Source: an uncultured Vampirovibrio sp. | GTDB taxonomy: Bacteria; Cyanobacteriota; Vampirovibrionia; Gastranaerophilales; Gastranaerophilaceae | Direction: 5' to 3' | DNA length: 64,000 nucleotides | NCBI GenBank assembly: GCA_910584405.1 | Contig: CAJUAL010000001.1 | Coordinates: 186,001 to 250,000, forward strand | Shown here: positions 16,159 to 25,058 of the stretch, one piece after another | How positions within the stretch are numbered: position 1 is the stretch's first letter | Layout: each line of letters starts with the position of its first letter | The notes under the pieces: model-generated | Told to the model about the DNA's origin: nothing | Database searches by the model: none | What the model saw: the letters and a program-made list of their open reading frames with translations, nothing else | Made by a program: the position numbers and the translations under genes

Positions 16159-16641
16159 ATGAACGATTACAAATATTATATTGATAACGGAATTTATGAT
16201 ATTCAACGCGGTGAGTTTGAAAGCGCGATTGAAAATATCAATAAATCAATAGAAATGAAAAACGATTGGGAAATTTCGTATTTTTATCGCGGGGTTGCTC
16301 ATCAGGCAATGCAGAATTTTGATGAGGCGATTCTTGATTATACAAAGGCTTTGCAAATTAATCCTAAAATGGCAGATGCTTATAATAATCGCGCAGAGAT
16401 TATGCTGTCAAGAAAAGATATTGAAAATCCTGATATAAATAAAATTATTTCTGATTTTGAAAAAGCGTTAGAGCTTGATGAAAGGTTTGTTAATGCGCTT
16501 TTTGGTATGGCAGCAGCTTATAAAAAACTCGGGGATTATCATAAATCCTTGGAGTATTTGGAAAGACTGCTTGAAATTGAACCTGATGCAATTCAGGCTA
16601 AGGCGTTAAAGAAACTCATTTTGAAAAAATATATTATTTAG
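16159..16641 (+). CDS. TPR-repeat protein
   Basis: A 160-residue protein of about four tetratricopeptide repeats (GEFESAIENINKSIEMKNDW, NFDEAILDYTKALQINPKMA, ISDFEKALELDERFVNALFG, GDYHKSLEYLERLLEIEPDA). There is no signal peptide, so it is probably a cytoplasmic scaffold. A TATAAT (16147-16152) ends 6 nt before the ATG at 16159 and no ribosome binding site is present, which predicts a leaderless mRNA. It converges on, and overlaps by 8 bp, the gene at 16634. Confidence 0.85.
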   Translation: MNDYKYYIDNGIYDIQRGEFESAIENINKSIEMKNDWEISYFYRGVAHQAMQNFDEAILDYTKALQINPKMADAYNNRAEIMLSRKDIENPDINKIISDFEKALELDERFVNALFGMAAAYKKLGDYHKSLEYLERLLEIEPDAIQAKALKKLILKKYII

Positions 16642-17311
16642 TTATCAGTAAAAATATAATCATGCAAAATGAAATCAAAGAAAAGATTCCGACGATAATC
16701 CAATAAGGTGTTATTTTTTTCGGCTTCGGACATGATTTCATTGTTGTTTGCTGTTTTATCGGTTTTGATTTTTTTGCGGTTGTAGTTTTTTTTGTTTGTT
16801 TTTTAGTGGTTTTTTCTTTTTCTTGGGCTTTAGTTTTAGCTTTTTGGTATTTTTCAGCTAAGGTTTTGTCGCGTTTACCTGTGGCGAGTAATTCTATATC
16901 ATAATGCAGTTCAAGATTCTTTTTGTCTTCTTTTTTGTGGTAAACCGAATAATTTATTGCAACTTCAAACGCGCGTTGAAGACATTCCATAGCATTTATG
17001 GCGTCTTTTTTAACTGATGAAGAGTGAACCGAACGGTTTCCGCATTTTTTTAGAAAATACAAATCTTCAATAAATTCTTTTTCTTGTACCGAATTTTGAG
17101 CTTTATCTTTCAGGGTTGCAAGCATTTGGTCAAATGTTGTTTCTGTTGTGCGCATATTTCCGAGAACATTTTTGCAGACATTTTCGGCAAATCGTCTTGT
17201 TTGCCCCATGCATTGTTCGAAATATTCATCGCGATAAAGTTTTTCCGCATCTGAAATTATTTCGTAAAGGTTTTTATCGGTACTTTTTAAAAAATCAAAA
17301 TTTGTTGCCAT
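16634..17311 (-). CDS. DUF4145-like protein with a C-terminal membrane anchor
   Basis: A 225-residue protein in three parts. Residues 1-120 are helical with YFEQCMGQTRRFAENVCKNV and ..LKKCGNRSVHSS, resembling the DUF4145 domain found at the N-terminus of restriction and other nuclease subunits. Residues 125-195 are a Lys/Thr-rich linker. Residues 203-222 form a single hydrophobic helix at the extreme C-terminus (tail anchor). A DUF4145-like domain tied to the membrane is unusual. A TATAAT lies exactly 6 nt before the ATG. No nuclease gene is adjacent. Confidence 0.7.
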   Translation of the reverse strand: MATNFDFLKSTDKNLYEIISDAEKLYRDEYFEQCMGQTRRFAENVCKNVLGNMRTTETTFDQMLATLKDKAQNSVQEKEFIEDLYFLKKCGNRSVHSSSVKKDAINAMECLQRAFEVAINYSVYHKKEDKKNLELHYDIELLATGKRDKTLAEKYQKAKTKAQEKEKTTKKQTKKTTTAKKSKPIKQQTTMKSCPKPKKITPYWIIVGIFSLISFCMIIFLLITK

Positions 17312-17397
17312 ACTTACATTATATAATGAACTATGCTAAATATGAAATTTAATTTTTGCTCATTTACCCCTTTTCCCCTTTATGGTATAATGAACTT

Positions 17398-18315
17398 ATG
17401 AAAAAGTTCTTACTATCCGTTATTTTATGCCTTGTTGCTTGCACTAATGTATTTGCAAGTGAAATTGAGGAAGATTACCTTGATATGGCTGCAAGTTCCT
17501 GTATTACTGGTGAATATAGAACGGCTATTGAATATTTGGATAAGATTTTATATATAAATCCTTCAAATAAAAAAGCTCAGGATTTGAAAAAAGGTTTAAC
17601 GCATATTCTGTCGGGTGATAAAAATAGTTATGTTTTTGCTCTTAATCCTATGGTTAAACAGGCAATGGAATATAAGCGTCAGGGAAATGAGCAGGGTGAG
17701 TATCAAACTTTGATAAATGCTTCATCTCAGCCTAATTCTTATCTTGCTTATTATTATTTGGGAAATTTTTACAGGGACCGAAAAGATTATTTAAAAGCTC
17801 TGGATTCTTATAATGCGGCGTTATCTGTAAAACCTGATTTTGCACAGGCTTATCTGGCATCAGGAATTACGTTGTTTGATTTTGGCAGATATGAATCAGC
17901 ACTAAATCCGTTAGATAAATATTTAACTTTTGTACCTGATGATGATTTAGCGTATGCAGTGAAATCCCGTGCGGAGTTTCAGCTTGGGATGAGTGATAAT
18001 GCAAAAATTGATAACGATAAAGCAATAGAGTTAAATGATTGTCCGCAGTATCAATTTGACAGGGCAAAGATTTTATATATGCAGAATGATTATACAGGTG
18101 CAAAAAATCTTTTTACAAAACTGTTACCTGATATTCAAACCTCAAAAATCTATGAATATCTGGGGTATTGTGATTTTGCACTCGGGGATTACATGAGCGC
18201 TTTGATGAATATTGATAAAGCAATCATACTAACTGATGGTGACGAATATTTAGAAAACAAATATAATGAAATAAAAGAAATGTTGGAAAAGAACAATGGG
18301 CAGACGCAGGAATAA
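17398..18315 (+). CDS. Exported TPR protein
   Basis: A 305-residue protein with a signal peptide (MKKFLLSVILCLVACTNVFA; LVAC could be a lipobox). About six TPR units follow, such as LAYYYLGNFYRDRKDYLKAL and AQAYLASGITLFDFGRYESA. It likely acts as a periplasmic scaffold. The extended -10 box TGGTATAAT ends exactly 6 nt before the ATG at 17398, so the transcript may be leaderless. It overlaps the following phosphoesterase gene by 20 bp and begins a plus-strand operon of four genes reaching 20818. Confidence 0.85.
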   Translation: MKKFLLSVILCLVACTNVFASEIEEDYLDMAASSCITGEYRTAIEYLDKILYINPSNKKAQDLKKGLTHILSGDKNSYVFALNPMVKQAMEYKRQGNEQGEYQTLINASSQPNSYLAYYYLGNFYRDRKDYLKALDSYNAALSVKPDFAQAYLASGITLFDFGRYESALNPLDKYLTFVPDDDLAYAVKSRAEFQLGMSDNAKIDNDKAIELNDCPQYQFDRAKILYMQNDYTGAKNLFTKLLPDIQTSKIYEYLGYCDFALGDYMSALMNIDKAIILTDGDEYLENKYNEIKEMLEKNNGQTQE

Positions 18316-19282
18316 TAAATATAAGAAAAAAGAAGGATTTTTTACAAAACTTGTAAACGGTGTTATCACACTTTGCCTGACAGCAGGCATGTTGTGGGGT
18401 TTACAGGCTTATAGCGGTGCAACAAGTTTAAAATTTGCGCAAGTTAGCGATGTTCATTTCCTTGAAAACGGTTCTAATACAACTTTCAAAATGGTAGGTG
18501 AATCCCCAAGACTTTTAGATGATGCGATTGAGCAGATAAATGAACAAACTGATTTAGATTTTGTAATGTTTACGGGCGATTTGATAGATAAGTCTTTTGA
18601 AAAAGAATTAAGAGCAATGCTTCCTCATTTGGATAAGCTTAACACTCCGTGGTATTTTGCTTTTGGAAATCATGACAGATGTATTGGCGGATATTTAACA
18701 ACTCTGGTTTATCTTGATATGGTTCGTGAAGCTAACCCGAATTTTAAGTTTAAAAAGGCGTATTATTCTTTTGAACCAAAGAAAAATTATAAAGTAATCG
18801 TGCTTGATGATATTATTACAACCGAAATTACATCAAACGGTTATGTTGATGAAGAACAGTTAAAATGGCTAAAAAAAGAACTTGATTCATCAAAAAATGA
18901 TACAGTTTTAATATTTATGCATGTTCCTGTTGTAGAGCCTTTTGCAAGTCCTAATCACCGTTTAAGGAATGCGACAGCGTTAAAACAGCTTATTGAAAGC
19001 TATAAAAATCCTATCGGAGTTTTTCAAGGGCACTATCATGCGACAAAAATTACTCAGCATGATAATGTTTTGTACGTAAACAGTCCTGCGCTGGTTTCTT
19101 ATCCGAACGCTTTTAGAATTGTAAATGTGTCTAATCATAAAGATAAAGTTGTTTTTGATTTCACCTGGAAAGAAACAAGAGAAACAACAATTCAGAAAAT
19201 GGCAAAAATCCTTGCGTTTTCAAGTTCAATATATACAGGAGCTGAAAAAGATCAAACAGGTACTTACGAGATAAAAAAATAA
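18296..19282 (+). CDS. Calcineurin-like metallophosphoesterase, membrane-anchored
   Basis: A 328-residue protein with a very basic N-terminus, one membrane helix (about residues 20-40) and a complete metallophosphoesterase domain. The metal motifs are visible in order: DVHF, FTGDLID, FGNHDR, MHVPV and GHYHATK. The orientation suggests a catalytic domain outside the membrane. The substrate is unknown; nucleotides, UDP-sugars or lipid phosphates are possible. The start overlaps the end of the TPR gene by 20 bp. Confidence 0.88.
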   Translation: MGRRRNNKYKKKEGFFTKLVNGVITLCLTAGMLWGLQAYSGATSLKFAQVSDVHFLENGSNTTFKMVGESPRLLDDAIEQINEQTDLDFVMFTGDLIDKSFEKELRAMLPHLDKLNTPWYFAFGNHDRCIGGYLTTLVYLDMVREANPNFKFKKAYYSFEPKKNYKVIVLDDIITTEITSNGYVDEEQLKWLKKELDSSKNDTVLIFMHVPVVEPFASPNHRLRNATALKQLIESYKNPIGVFQGHYHATKITQHDNVLYVNSPALVSYPNAFRIVNVSNHKDKVVFDFTWKETRETTIQKMAKILAFSSSIYTGAEKDQTGTYEIKK

Positions 19283-19297
19283 ATTTGAGGAATAATT

Positions 19298-20221
19298 ATG
19301 AGCGATTTTAATGTAAAATTCAGAGGTGTGAGAGGAAGTTTTCCCGTAGCTGACAAAAAATTCTTAAAATACGGCGGAAATACATCTTGTGTAGAAGTTA
19401 ATGTCGGCTCACATGTAATTATTCTGGATGCGGGAACAGGAATTGTTGGTGTTGGTGATGAGTTAATGGAATCTTATATTGCCTCATCTGTCGATGTTCA
19501 AAATCGTAAACCTGTTTATGCAACGGTTTTGCTATCTCATATTCATCAAGACCATTTAATGGGTTTAACATTTTTTAAGCCGATACATATAAACTCAACA
19601 AAACTTATGGTATTTGGTCCTGACAGTTCGGAAACAACACTTTCACAGGATTTGTCAAATTTGGTGTTTGGCAAAAGTTTCCCTCTTGATTTAGGAGATA
19701 TTGCTTGTACTCTTGATATTCAGGGGCTGACAGATGATGTTGCAATTCTTATTAAGCCGAATGAAAAACCGGTTTTGGTTGAATTATCAGAAGCTGCTCA
19801 GGGGCAAGATGATATTTTAATTACTTTCTATAAATCGTATGTTCATCCGCAAAACGGGGTTATGATTTACAAAATTTCTTATAAAGGTAAAACTTTAGTG
19901 TATGCGACAGATAAAGAGTGCTATTTTGGCGGTGATAAAAAGTTTGTAAGCTTTGCTAAAAATTGTGATTTACTTATTCATGACGCGCAGTATACTACAG
20001 AAGATTACCTAAGCCCTCATTCTCCAAAGCAAGGTTACGGACACTCAACTTATGATATGGCAATTGAGGTTATGAAACAATCTTCGGCAAAAAATCTTGT
20101 ATTTTTCCACTATGACCCGTCTTATGATGATATAAAATTAAGTCGAATCGGAGAACATTATATGTCTTCTGATAAAAATATATTTATGGCTTACGAAGGT
20201 TTGGAATTTGATTTAATTTAA
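19298..20221 (+). CDS. MBL-fold metallohydrolase
   Basis: A 307-residue metallo-beta-lactamase-fold protein. The zinc signature SHIHQDHLMG (HxHxDH) and the later DAQYT and GHSTYDMA and FFHYDP positions give the full ligand set. The opening VKFRGVRGSFPV with GGNTSCVEV is typical of the MBL group that includes phosphodiesterase-like enzymes. The substrate cannot be predicted. It lies 15 bp after the phosphoesterase in the same operon. Confidence 0.87.
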   Translation: MSDFNVKFRGVRGSFPVADKKFLKYGGNTSCVEVNVGSHVIILDAGTGIVGVGDELMESYIASSVDVQNRKPVYATVLLSHIHQDHLMGLTFFKPIHINSTKLMVFGPDSSETTLSQDLSNLVFGKSFPLDLGDIACTLDIQGLTDDVAILIKPNEKPVLVELSEAAQGQDDILITFYKSYVHPQNGVMIYKISYKGKTLVYATDKECYFGGDKKFVSFAKNCDLLIHDAQYTTEDYLSPHSPKQGYGHSTYDMAIEVMKQSSAKNLVFFHYDPSYDDIKLSRIGEHYMSSDKNIFMAYEGLEFDLI

Positions 20222-20236
20222 TTATAATAAGTAGTA

Positions 20237-20818
20237 ATGAAAAAGTTTTTTATATTGTTATCTTTGATATTGTTAACGCTTCAGCCTGTTTTTGCAAACG
20301 GGATGAGAAGTGTAACTTATGTTATTGACCCTGAAAAGAACGCGTTTGAGCATAATAATAAAGGAATAATTTATGCGGAAGAAAAATGTTATTACGCAGC
20401 AATTCAAGAGTTTAAGATGGCAATATCTTTGAATCCGAAAACACAGGCAACTGCGGTTTATTTTAATAACCTCGGAAAAGTTTATATGACAATAGGTTAT
20501 CCTAATCTTGCGCTGGATTGTTTCAAAAATTCTATTATTCAATATAATCTTAATTTTGAATATTATAAAAATCTTGTAGATTGTTATGCAGCTTTAGGAC
20601 AGGTATCATCACAGCTTCAAACGTATAAGTCAAGAGCTTCAAAAAATCCTTTGGATATGATTATGCTCGGGCTTTTGTATGAAAAATCAGGCGATATCAA
20701 AAAAGCCATAATTACTTTAGATGAATTTGCAATGACTGAAACGGGATTAATCATTACTCCTGCCGTTAAAAATTATATACAAGAACTTGTTGATAAAGTT
20801 GCTAACGAAGATATTTAA
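20237..20818 (+). CDS. Exported TPR protein
   Basis: A 193-residue protein with a signal peptide (MKKFFILLSLILLTLQPVFA) and about three TPR-like repeats (CYYAAIQEFKMAISLNPKTQ, VYFNNLGKVYMTIGYPNLAL, LGLLYEKSGDIKKAIITLDE). It probably works in the periplasm or envelope with the TPR and phosphoesterase proteins of the same operon. TATAAT lies 8 nt before the ATG, so it may also have its own promoter. A terminator follows. Confidence 0.82.
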   Translation: MKKFFILLSLILLTLQPVFANGMRSVTYVIDPEKNAFEHNNKGIIYAEEKCYYAAIQEFKMAISLNPKTQATAVYFNNLGKVYMTIGYPNLALDCFKNSIIQYNLNFEYYKNLVDCYAALGQVSSQLQTYKSRASKNPLDMIMLGLLYEKSGDIKKAIITLDEFAMTETGLIITPAVKNYIQELVDKVANEDI

Positions 20819-20823
20819 ATTAA

Positions 20824-20856
20824 ACGGACAAATTTCTAATTTAGAAATTTGTCCGT
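20824..20856. terminator. Terminator-like inverted repeat
   Basis: Two 16-bp complementary arms around a central T (20824-20839 and 20841-20856) lie 5 nt after the TPR gene's stop and before the convergent gene ending at 20888. The arms contain AAATTT/AAATTT runs, so it can work in both directions. Confidence 0.7.
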
Positions 20857-20887
20857 CATTTGAAGATGTAATTTATTATTGTTTGTG

Positions 20888-21571
20888 TTAGTTGTTTTTG
20901 AACCAGCTCGGATGAACTGCTGTTGCAGGACGATGAGTCATGGTCGGATTAGAAGATACTACTTGAGTATTTGTATCTTGAATACCTTCTTTAAGTTTAG
21001 CTTTTCTTTCCATGTTCTTTTCAACTTTACTTGCTAAAGGTATAGCGATAAACGGAACAACTATACGTTTTGCAACAATTGTAGCTGCTGAAAGGTCAAG
21101 GATGAATTTGAAAGTATCTAAACCTTTATCTTTGTATTTTGCAATTTCTTTAAGCAAAGTAAGTTTTCTTGAAGATTCTTCACCGTTAGCATGTTGTAAC
21201 ATACGGAAACGGGAAACATATTCGTTTACTATCTTTGTATTTGATAATTTTTTGAATATACCGTTGAAAATAGGTTCGCTGAATTTTCTCATACCTAGGA
21301 ATAATGCAATTTGAGCAACTATCATTAAACCACCGTTAGTAAGGTCAGTTGCTGTAACGAATCTTCTTCTTTCTTCCGGAATCTTTTTGTTGTGTTTACT
21401 TTGGTAAACATACATTGCACAGCCTACACCGTCTTTTGCAACGATAGAACCTACTGTAGTCCAGGCAAGAGCGTCTTCGTAGTTCTTGGCAAATTGTTTT
21501 CTAAGCCATTTCATTGGTTTTACTTTTGTTGTATAGCCTATTGCTTTAGAAGATAATTCTGAAACGTTCAT
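20888..21571 (-). CDS. Uncharacterised membrane-associated protein
   Basis: I do not recognise this 227-residue protein. It has two or three moderately hydrophobic helices (NGGLMIVAQIALFLGMRKF; FILDLSAATIVAKRIVVPFI) and a polar C-terminal tail of about 40 residues. Its start codon shares a base with the stop of the gene at 21571 (TAATG), so the two are translationally coupled and probably form one complex. Confidence 0.7.
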   Translation of the reverse strand: MNVSELSSKAIGYTTKVKPMKWLRKQFAKNYEDALAWTTVGSIVAKDGVGCAMYVYQSKHNKKIPEERRRFVTATDLTNGGLMIVAQIALFLGMRKFSEPIFNGIFKKLSNTKIVNEYVSRFRMLQHANGEESSRKLTLLKEIAKYKDKGLDTFKFILDLSAATIVAKRIVVPFIAIPLASKVEKNMERKAKLKEGIQDTNTQVVSSNPTMTHRPATAVHPSWFKNN

Positions 21572-23037
21572 TATTTACCTCCTTTCGCAGTAGCTTCGGC
21601 TTTTGGGTCTTTTTTGCCTGATAACCAAGGGAAGAATGTATCCATAAATCTTGGATATATTATGTTAAGTGCTGTACAAGTTATCGGTAATGTTATCAGT
21701 ACGCCGATACCAACTTTTGCTGCTTGGTTAAACGCTTTATATTCGTGTTCTACAAGTTCTTTATAACCTTTAGCAATATCTTTATGAACTTTTGCCATCA
21801 GTTGTTGTAAGTTTGAGTCAAATGTTTCTGTATTTCGAAGAATTGGTCTTAATAATTCATCACTTTCGTCAAACTGGCATAATGCCACAACTCTTTTTAT
21901 AACTTCATTTATTGTTTTATTATCAACAGTATTGATATCTTTGATTCTTTCTAAGTTTAGTTTTGTAATTATTCTGTCAAGTTCTTTATTTCTTAATGAA
22001 ATTGCATCAATATAAGTATCTAAACTATAGTTATTGTTGCAGGCATCGGATATCTTTTGGATACGTTCAAGAGTTCTTGCTGATCTGTTGCCCCAAAGGT
22101 CTTCTGAACGATCCATAATATCTTCTAAAATTTCTCTTACTTCAGGATTTTTTTCATTTTTAAGCAGATTTTTGATATATGCAGTTGCACCTGCTTCATC
22201 TTTAGGTACATCTTTAAGCATTTCTTGTATAGATTTTTTGTTACCCATAAGTAACTTAGCTTTTCTTGAGTAATGGGAAACATCCTTTTTCTTTAAATCT
22301 TCTGCGTCTTTAACGTATTCGTCAATTCGTTCGTTAACAAGTTTTGCTAAAGTCGGGTCATCCAACTGTCTGTCGCCGATGTGAATTTGTCCTGATTCAA
22401 GGAAGCGGTCGGCAACTTTTTGAAGTTGTTTATCGCCGATATCGTCAACTAAAGCTTTTAAATCTTCCTCATATTGTTTTCTTGCATCCATAGTTGTTCT
22501 AAAGCCTTTTGTGAAGATTTGGAACAATGAAGGTTTTGTTCTTCCTTGTGCTTTAAATTGAGCTTTGGCAAGTCCTTCTCGGTATGACTTGTTATTGATT
22601 TCGCATTGATCTAAGTGTAAATCAACATGTTTGGAATTTTCTTTTACGTTGAATTTGCTGTCTAAAAATCTATCAATATATTTTAAGACACCTAATTGGA
22701 ATATAACTGCTAAAACAGCTGACAGAGGTTGTCTTATTGCGGTATACCATTTTTTATTGGTAACTTCTTTCTTTTCCTCGGGAGTTGCATCTTTCGGTGC
22801 TCTAACCAGAGGGTTTGAACCAATTACAATAGGAGCTACGATACCTGTACCTAATGCTGTAATTAAAATACCTCCGGCTTCTCCTTTTAGCCATTCTTGG
22901 TCTTTCATCCATTTAAAAGTCTTTTGGTATGGTAAAATATCTTTAATTTTCATACCGGTAAAACTTGGAGCAACAGCCGCTTTGTTAATCGGACGTTTTT
23001 GTTGCAGTGGATTTTGTTGAATCTTGTTTACTATCAT
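21571..23037 (-). CDS. Uncharacterised protein with membrane segments and long helical middle
   Basis: A 488-residue protein of unknown function. A disordered N-terminus ending APSFTGMK is followed by a hydrophobic segment (GGILITALGTGIVAPIVIG), a second (PLSAVLAVIFQLGVLKYI), a charged helical region of about 280 residues and a final hydrophobic helix (GIGVLITLPITCTALNII). It is the first gene of a two-gene minus-strand operon with 20888. The long untranslated leader contains a 5' hairpin. Both products probably sit in the inner membrane. Confidence 0.7.
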   Translation of the reverse strand: MIVNKIQQNPLQQKRPINKAAVAPSFTGMKIKDILPYQKTFKWMKDQEWLKGEAGGILITALGTGIVAPIVIGSNPLVRAPKDATPEEKKEVTNKKWYTAIRQPLSAVLAVIFQLGVLKYIDRFLDSKFNVKENSKHVDLHLDQCEINNKSYREGLAKAQFKAQGRTKPSLFQIFTKGFRTTMDARKQYEEDLKALVDDIGDKQLQKVADRFLESGQIHIGDRQLDDPTLAKLVNERIDEYVKDAEDLKKKDVSHYSRKAKLLMGNKKSIQEMLKDVPKDEAGATAYIKNLLKNEKNPEVREILEDIMDRSEDLWGNRSARTLERIQKISDACNNNYSLDTYIDAISLRNKELDRIITKLNLERIKDINTVDNKTINEVIKRVVALCQFDESDELLRPILRNTETFDSNLQQLMAKVHKDIAKGYKELVEHEYKAFNQAAKVGIGVLITLPITCTALNIIYPRFMDTFFPWLSGKKDPKAEATAKGGK

Positions 23038-23192
23038 AACTTTACTACACCTTCTATATATATAGAATCCTCAACACAAAAAAAATTGCTAGTTATTTAT
23101 TTATTATTAAGAAATATTAAGTTGTGTCCCTAATCCCTTTTCCATGCAGAGAAACTAATACTTTGAGAACCTGTAAAAGAAACTTTTCTGTT

Positions 23193-23230
23193 ACAGTACT
23201 TGCACTTTGTGCAAGCACTGTAATTATACG
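23193..23230 (-). promoter_or_regulatory. Promoter -10 and 5' hairpin of the 21571-23037 operon
   Basis: On the minus strand TATAAT (23230-23225) is followed within a few bases by an interrupted stem (ACAGT..CTTGCAC / GTGCAAG..ACTGT, 23221-23193). The transcript would start with this hairpin and have an untranslated leader of roughly 180 nt. The hairpin could also end the upstream thioredoxin transcript. Confidence 0.45.
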
Positions 23231-23273
23231 AAAGAAATAATTAAAATAAAAGATTATTGTTAAGATTTTTAAA

Positions 23274-23843
23274 TTATTTTTTTGAATCAAGAAGTTTTCT
23301 GATTCTCAAAAACCTGTCTAATTCTTTACTTAAATCTTCTGCACTGCCAAAATGCGCGTTAGATAATAAAACTCTGTTATCGTATTTCGGGTCAATAATA
23401 AATACTGTTGGATAACCTGTTAATCCTATTTCCCTAACAAGTTTTTCATATTTTTTATCTTCGACATTAACTTTTGCGAAATTCATGTCTTCGCCGTATT
23501 TTTCTGATATTTGTTGATAAAGCGGCATGAACTTGATGCAATAGTGGCACCAGTCAGCGTAAAATAATGTCAAAATAGGCTTTTTCTGCTTAATAGCTTT
23601 ATCATATTCAATACCTATATTGTATTCTGACGGTTTTTTAGGTTCTCCGTTTAAGTCCATTGGCATGGCATTGTAACTTTCCATTCTTTCTGCTTGTTCT
23701 TCTTGAAAAGCTTTAAGCGTAAAGTAATGATATGCCCAAACTCCACCGCTGATAAGTAAAATAATTGCAATAAGTATTGCTGAAATAATTGCTACATTTT
23801 TCTTATTGGCATTTTGCCATTTCTCTTTTAAATTAAATCCCAT
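23274..23843 (-). CDS. Membrane-anchored thioredoxin-like protein
   Basis: A 189-residue protein with one N-terminal membrane helix (about residues 15-38) and a thioredoxin domain facing the periplasm. The redox motif is ADWCHYCIKFMPLY, with a cis-Pro at GYPTVFIID. The CHYC spelling suits a reductase or thiol-disulphide carrier for envelope proteins. I use the ATG at 23843 because GGAGAG lies 6 nt upstream. The ATG at 23867 would put that site inside the gene. The gene stands alone. Confidence 0.85.
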   Translation of the reverse strand: MGFNLKEKWQNANKKNVAIISAILIAIILLISGGVWAYHYFTLKAFQEEQAERMESYNAMPMDLNGEPKKPSEYNIGIEYDKAIKQKKPILTLFYADWCHYCIKFMPLYQQISEKYGEDMNFAKVNVEDKKYEKLVREIGLTGYPTVFIIDPKYDNRVLLSNAHFGSAEDLSKELDRFLRIRKLLDSKK

Positions 23844-24058
23844 ACTTAACTCTCCTTTCTTGTTCATTATAGTATGAAAATAAGTTGTGGCTTGTTTTTC
23901 ATATTGCTTAACAGTTTTTTACATTAATATTTCTTAACATGATGTAACTGTTAGTATATATTCGGGTATATATAAAGTATATAATCTCGTGTTACTTACC
24001 CCCATAAGGCTTTGTAAAAAGCCTGCTAAAATCTGTTGCAATAAGAGGAGTTTAATTT

Positions 24059-24967
24059 ATGCAAAATGAACAGTTTATTGAATTAAAGAAAGATGTACAG
24101 AGTTCTAACCCGTCGAAAAAAGAAGTGATTGAAGCATGCTCAGATACTGTGTTGAAAGATTATTTAAGAGAGATTTCTGATTATCCTCAATTATCATTTG
24201 AAGCCGAAACAGAGCTTGCTAAAAGGATTGAGCAGGGTGATGCTGAAGCTAAAAAACAATTGATTCAAGCAAACTTAAAACTTGTTGTTACTATTGCCAA
24301 AAAATCCATACATATGTCTGGTCTTCCAATGATTGATTTAATTCAGGAAGGCAATATGGGGCTTATGATTGCGGCTGAAAAATATAATTACCGTTTGGGT
24401 TACAGATTTTCGACATATGCAGGCTGGTGGGTTAAACAATTAATGTTTAAGGCTATATCAGAGCAATCATATTGTATGAAAATCCCTGTATATATTCAGG
24501 AAACCATGTCAAAATTTTCAAAAGTTAAATCAGAAATGGAGCAGGAAGTTAATTCTCCCGTAAAAACTGTTGATGTAGCTAAAAAAATGAAGATTGCTCC
24601 TGAAAAAATAGAAATGTTTTTATCGGCTTATACAAAGACAATTTCGATAGAAAACGGCTTAGAACGGGCTGACGGAAAAGATTTAAATGTTGCAGATATT
24701 TTGGCTGATAATACGTCTTTTGTTTCAGAAAACATTGAGTATCAGTCATTAAAAGAAGATATTAATAATGTAATTTCAACATTAAAAGACAGAGAGCAGG
24801 AAGTTGTAAAAATGCGTTACGGTTTAAATGACGGTGAACGTTTTACATTAGAAGAAATCGGAAACCTTTATGGAGTTACAAAAGAATGTATCAGACAAAC
24901 CGAACTTCGCGCATTGAAAAAAATGAAACTTTCAGGTGAAGCTCTGCTTTCTTGCTATATTTGTTAA
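24059..24967 (+). CDS. RNA polymerase sigma-70 factor, group 2/3
   Basis: A 302-residue sigma factor. Region 1.2 (DYLREISDYPQLSFEAETEL), region 2 (NLKLVVTIAKKSIHMSGLPM, then DLIQEGNMGLMIAAEKYNYR), region 3 and region 4 (LKDREQEVVKMRYGLNDGER, then TLEEIGNLYGVTKECIRQTE) are all present. The short length and lack of region 1.1 make it an alternative RpoD-like factor (SigA-like/RpoH-like), as in cyanobacterial group 2/3 sigmas. A candidate TATAAT lies near 23980 and a small hairpin (24007-24024) is in the leader. Confidence 0.92.
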   Translation: MQNEQFIELKKDVQSSNPSKKEVIEACSDTVLKDYLREISDYPQLSFEAETELAKRIEQGDAEAKKQLIQANLKLVVTIAKKSIHMSGLPMIDLIQEGNMGLMIAAEKYNYRLGYRFSTYAGWWVKQLMFKAISEQSYCMKIPVYIQETMSKFSKVKSEMEQEVNSPVKTVDVAKKMKIAPEKIEMFLSAYTKTISIENGLERADGKDLNVADILADNTSFVSENIEYQSLKEDINNVISTLKDREQEVVKMRYGLNDGERFTLEEIGNLYGVTKECIRQTELRALKKMKLSGEALLSCYIC

Positions 24968-25020
24968 ACAAGATTCAGTTACCGACGGTAACACATTTAC
25001 TCCCTCGTGTTTATTAGGTA

Positions 25021-25041
25021 GCCGCAGGCAAAGCTTGCGGC
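25021..25041 (+). terminator. Terminator after the sigma gene
   Basis: A 9-bp stem with one wobble (GCCGCAGGC / GCTTGCGGC) and loop AAA, followed by ATTTTGGTATTT. It lies between the convergent sigma and cobO genes. Confidence 0.6.
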
Positions 25042-25058
25042 ATTTTGGTATTTAACCC

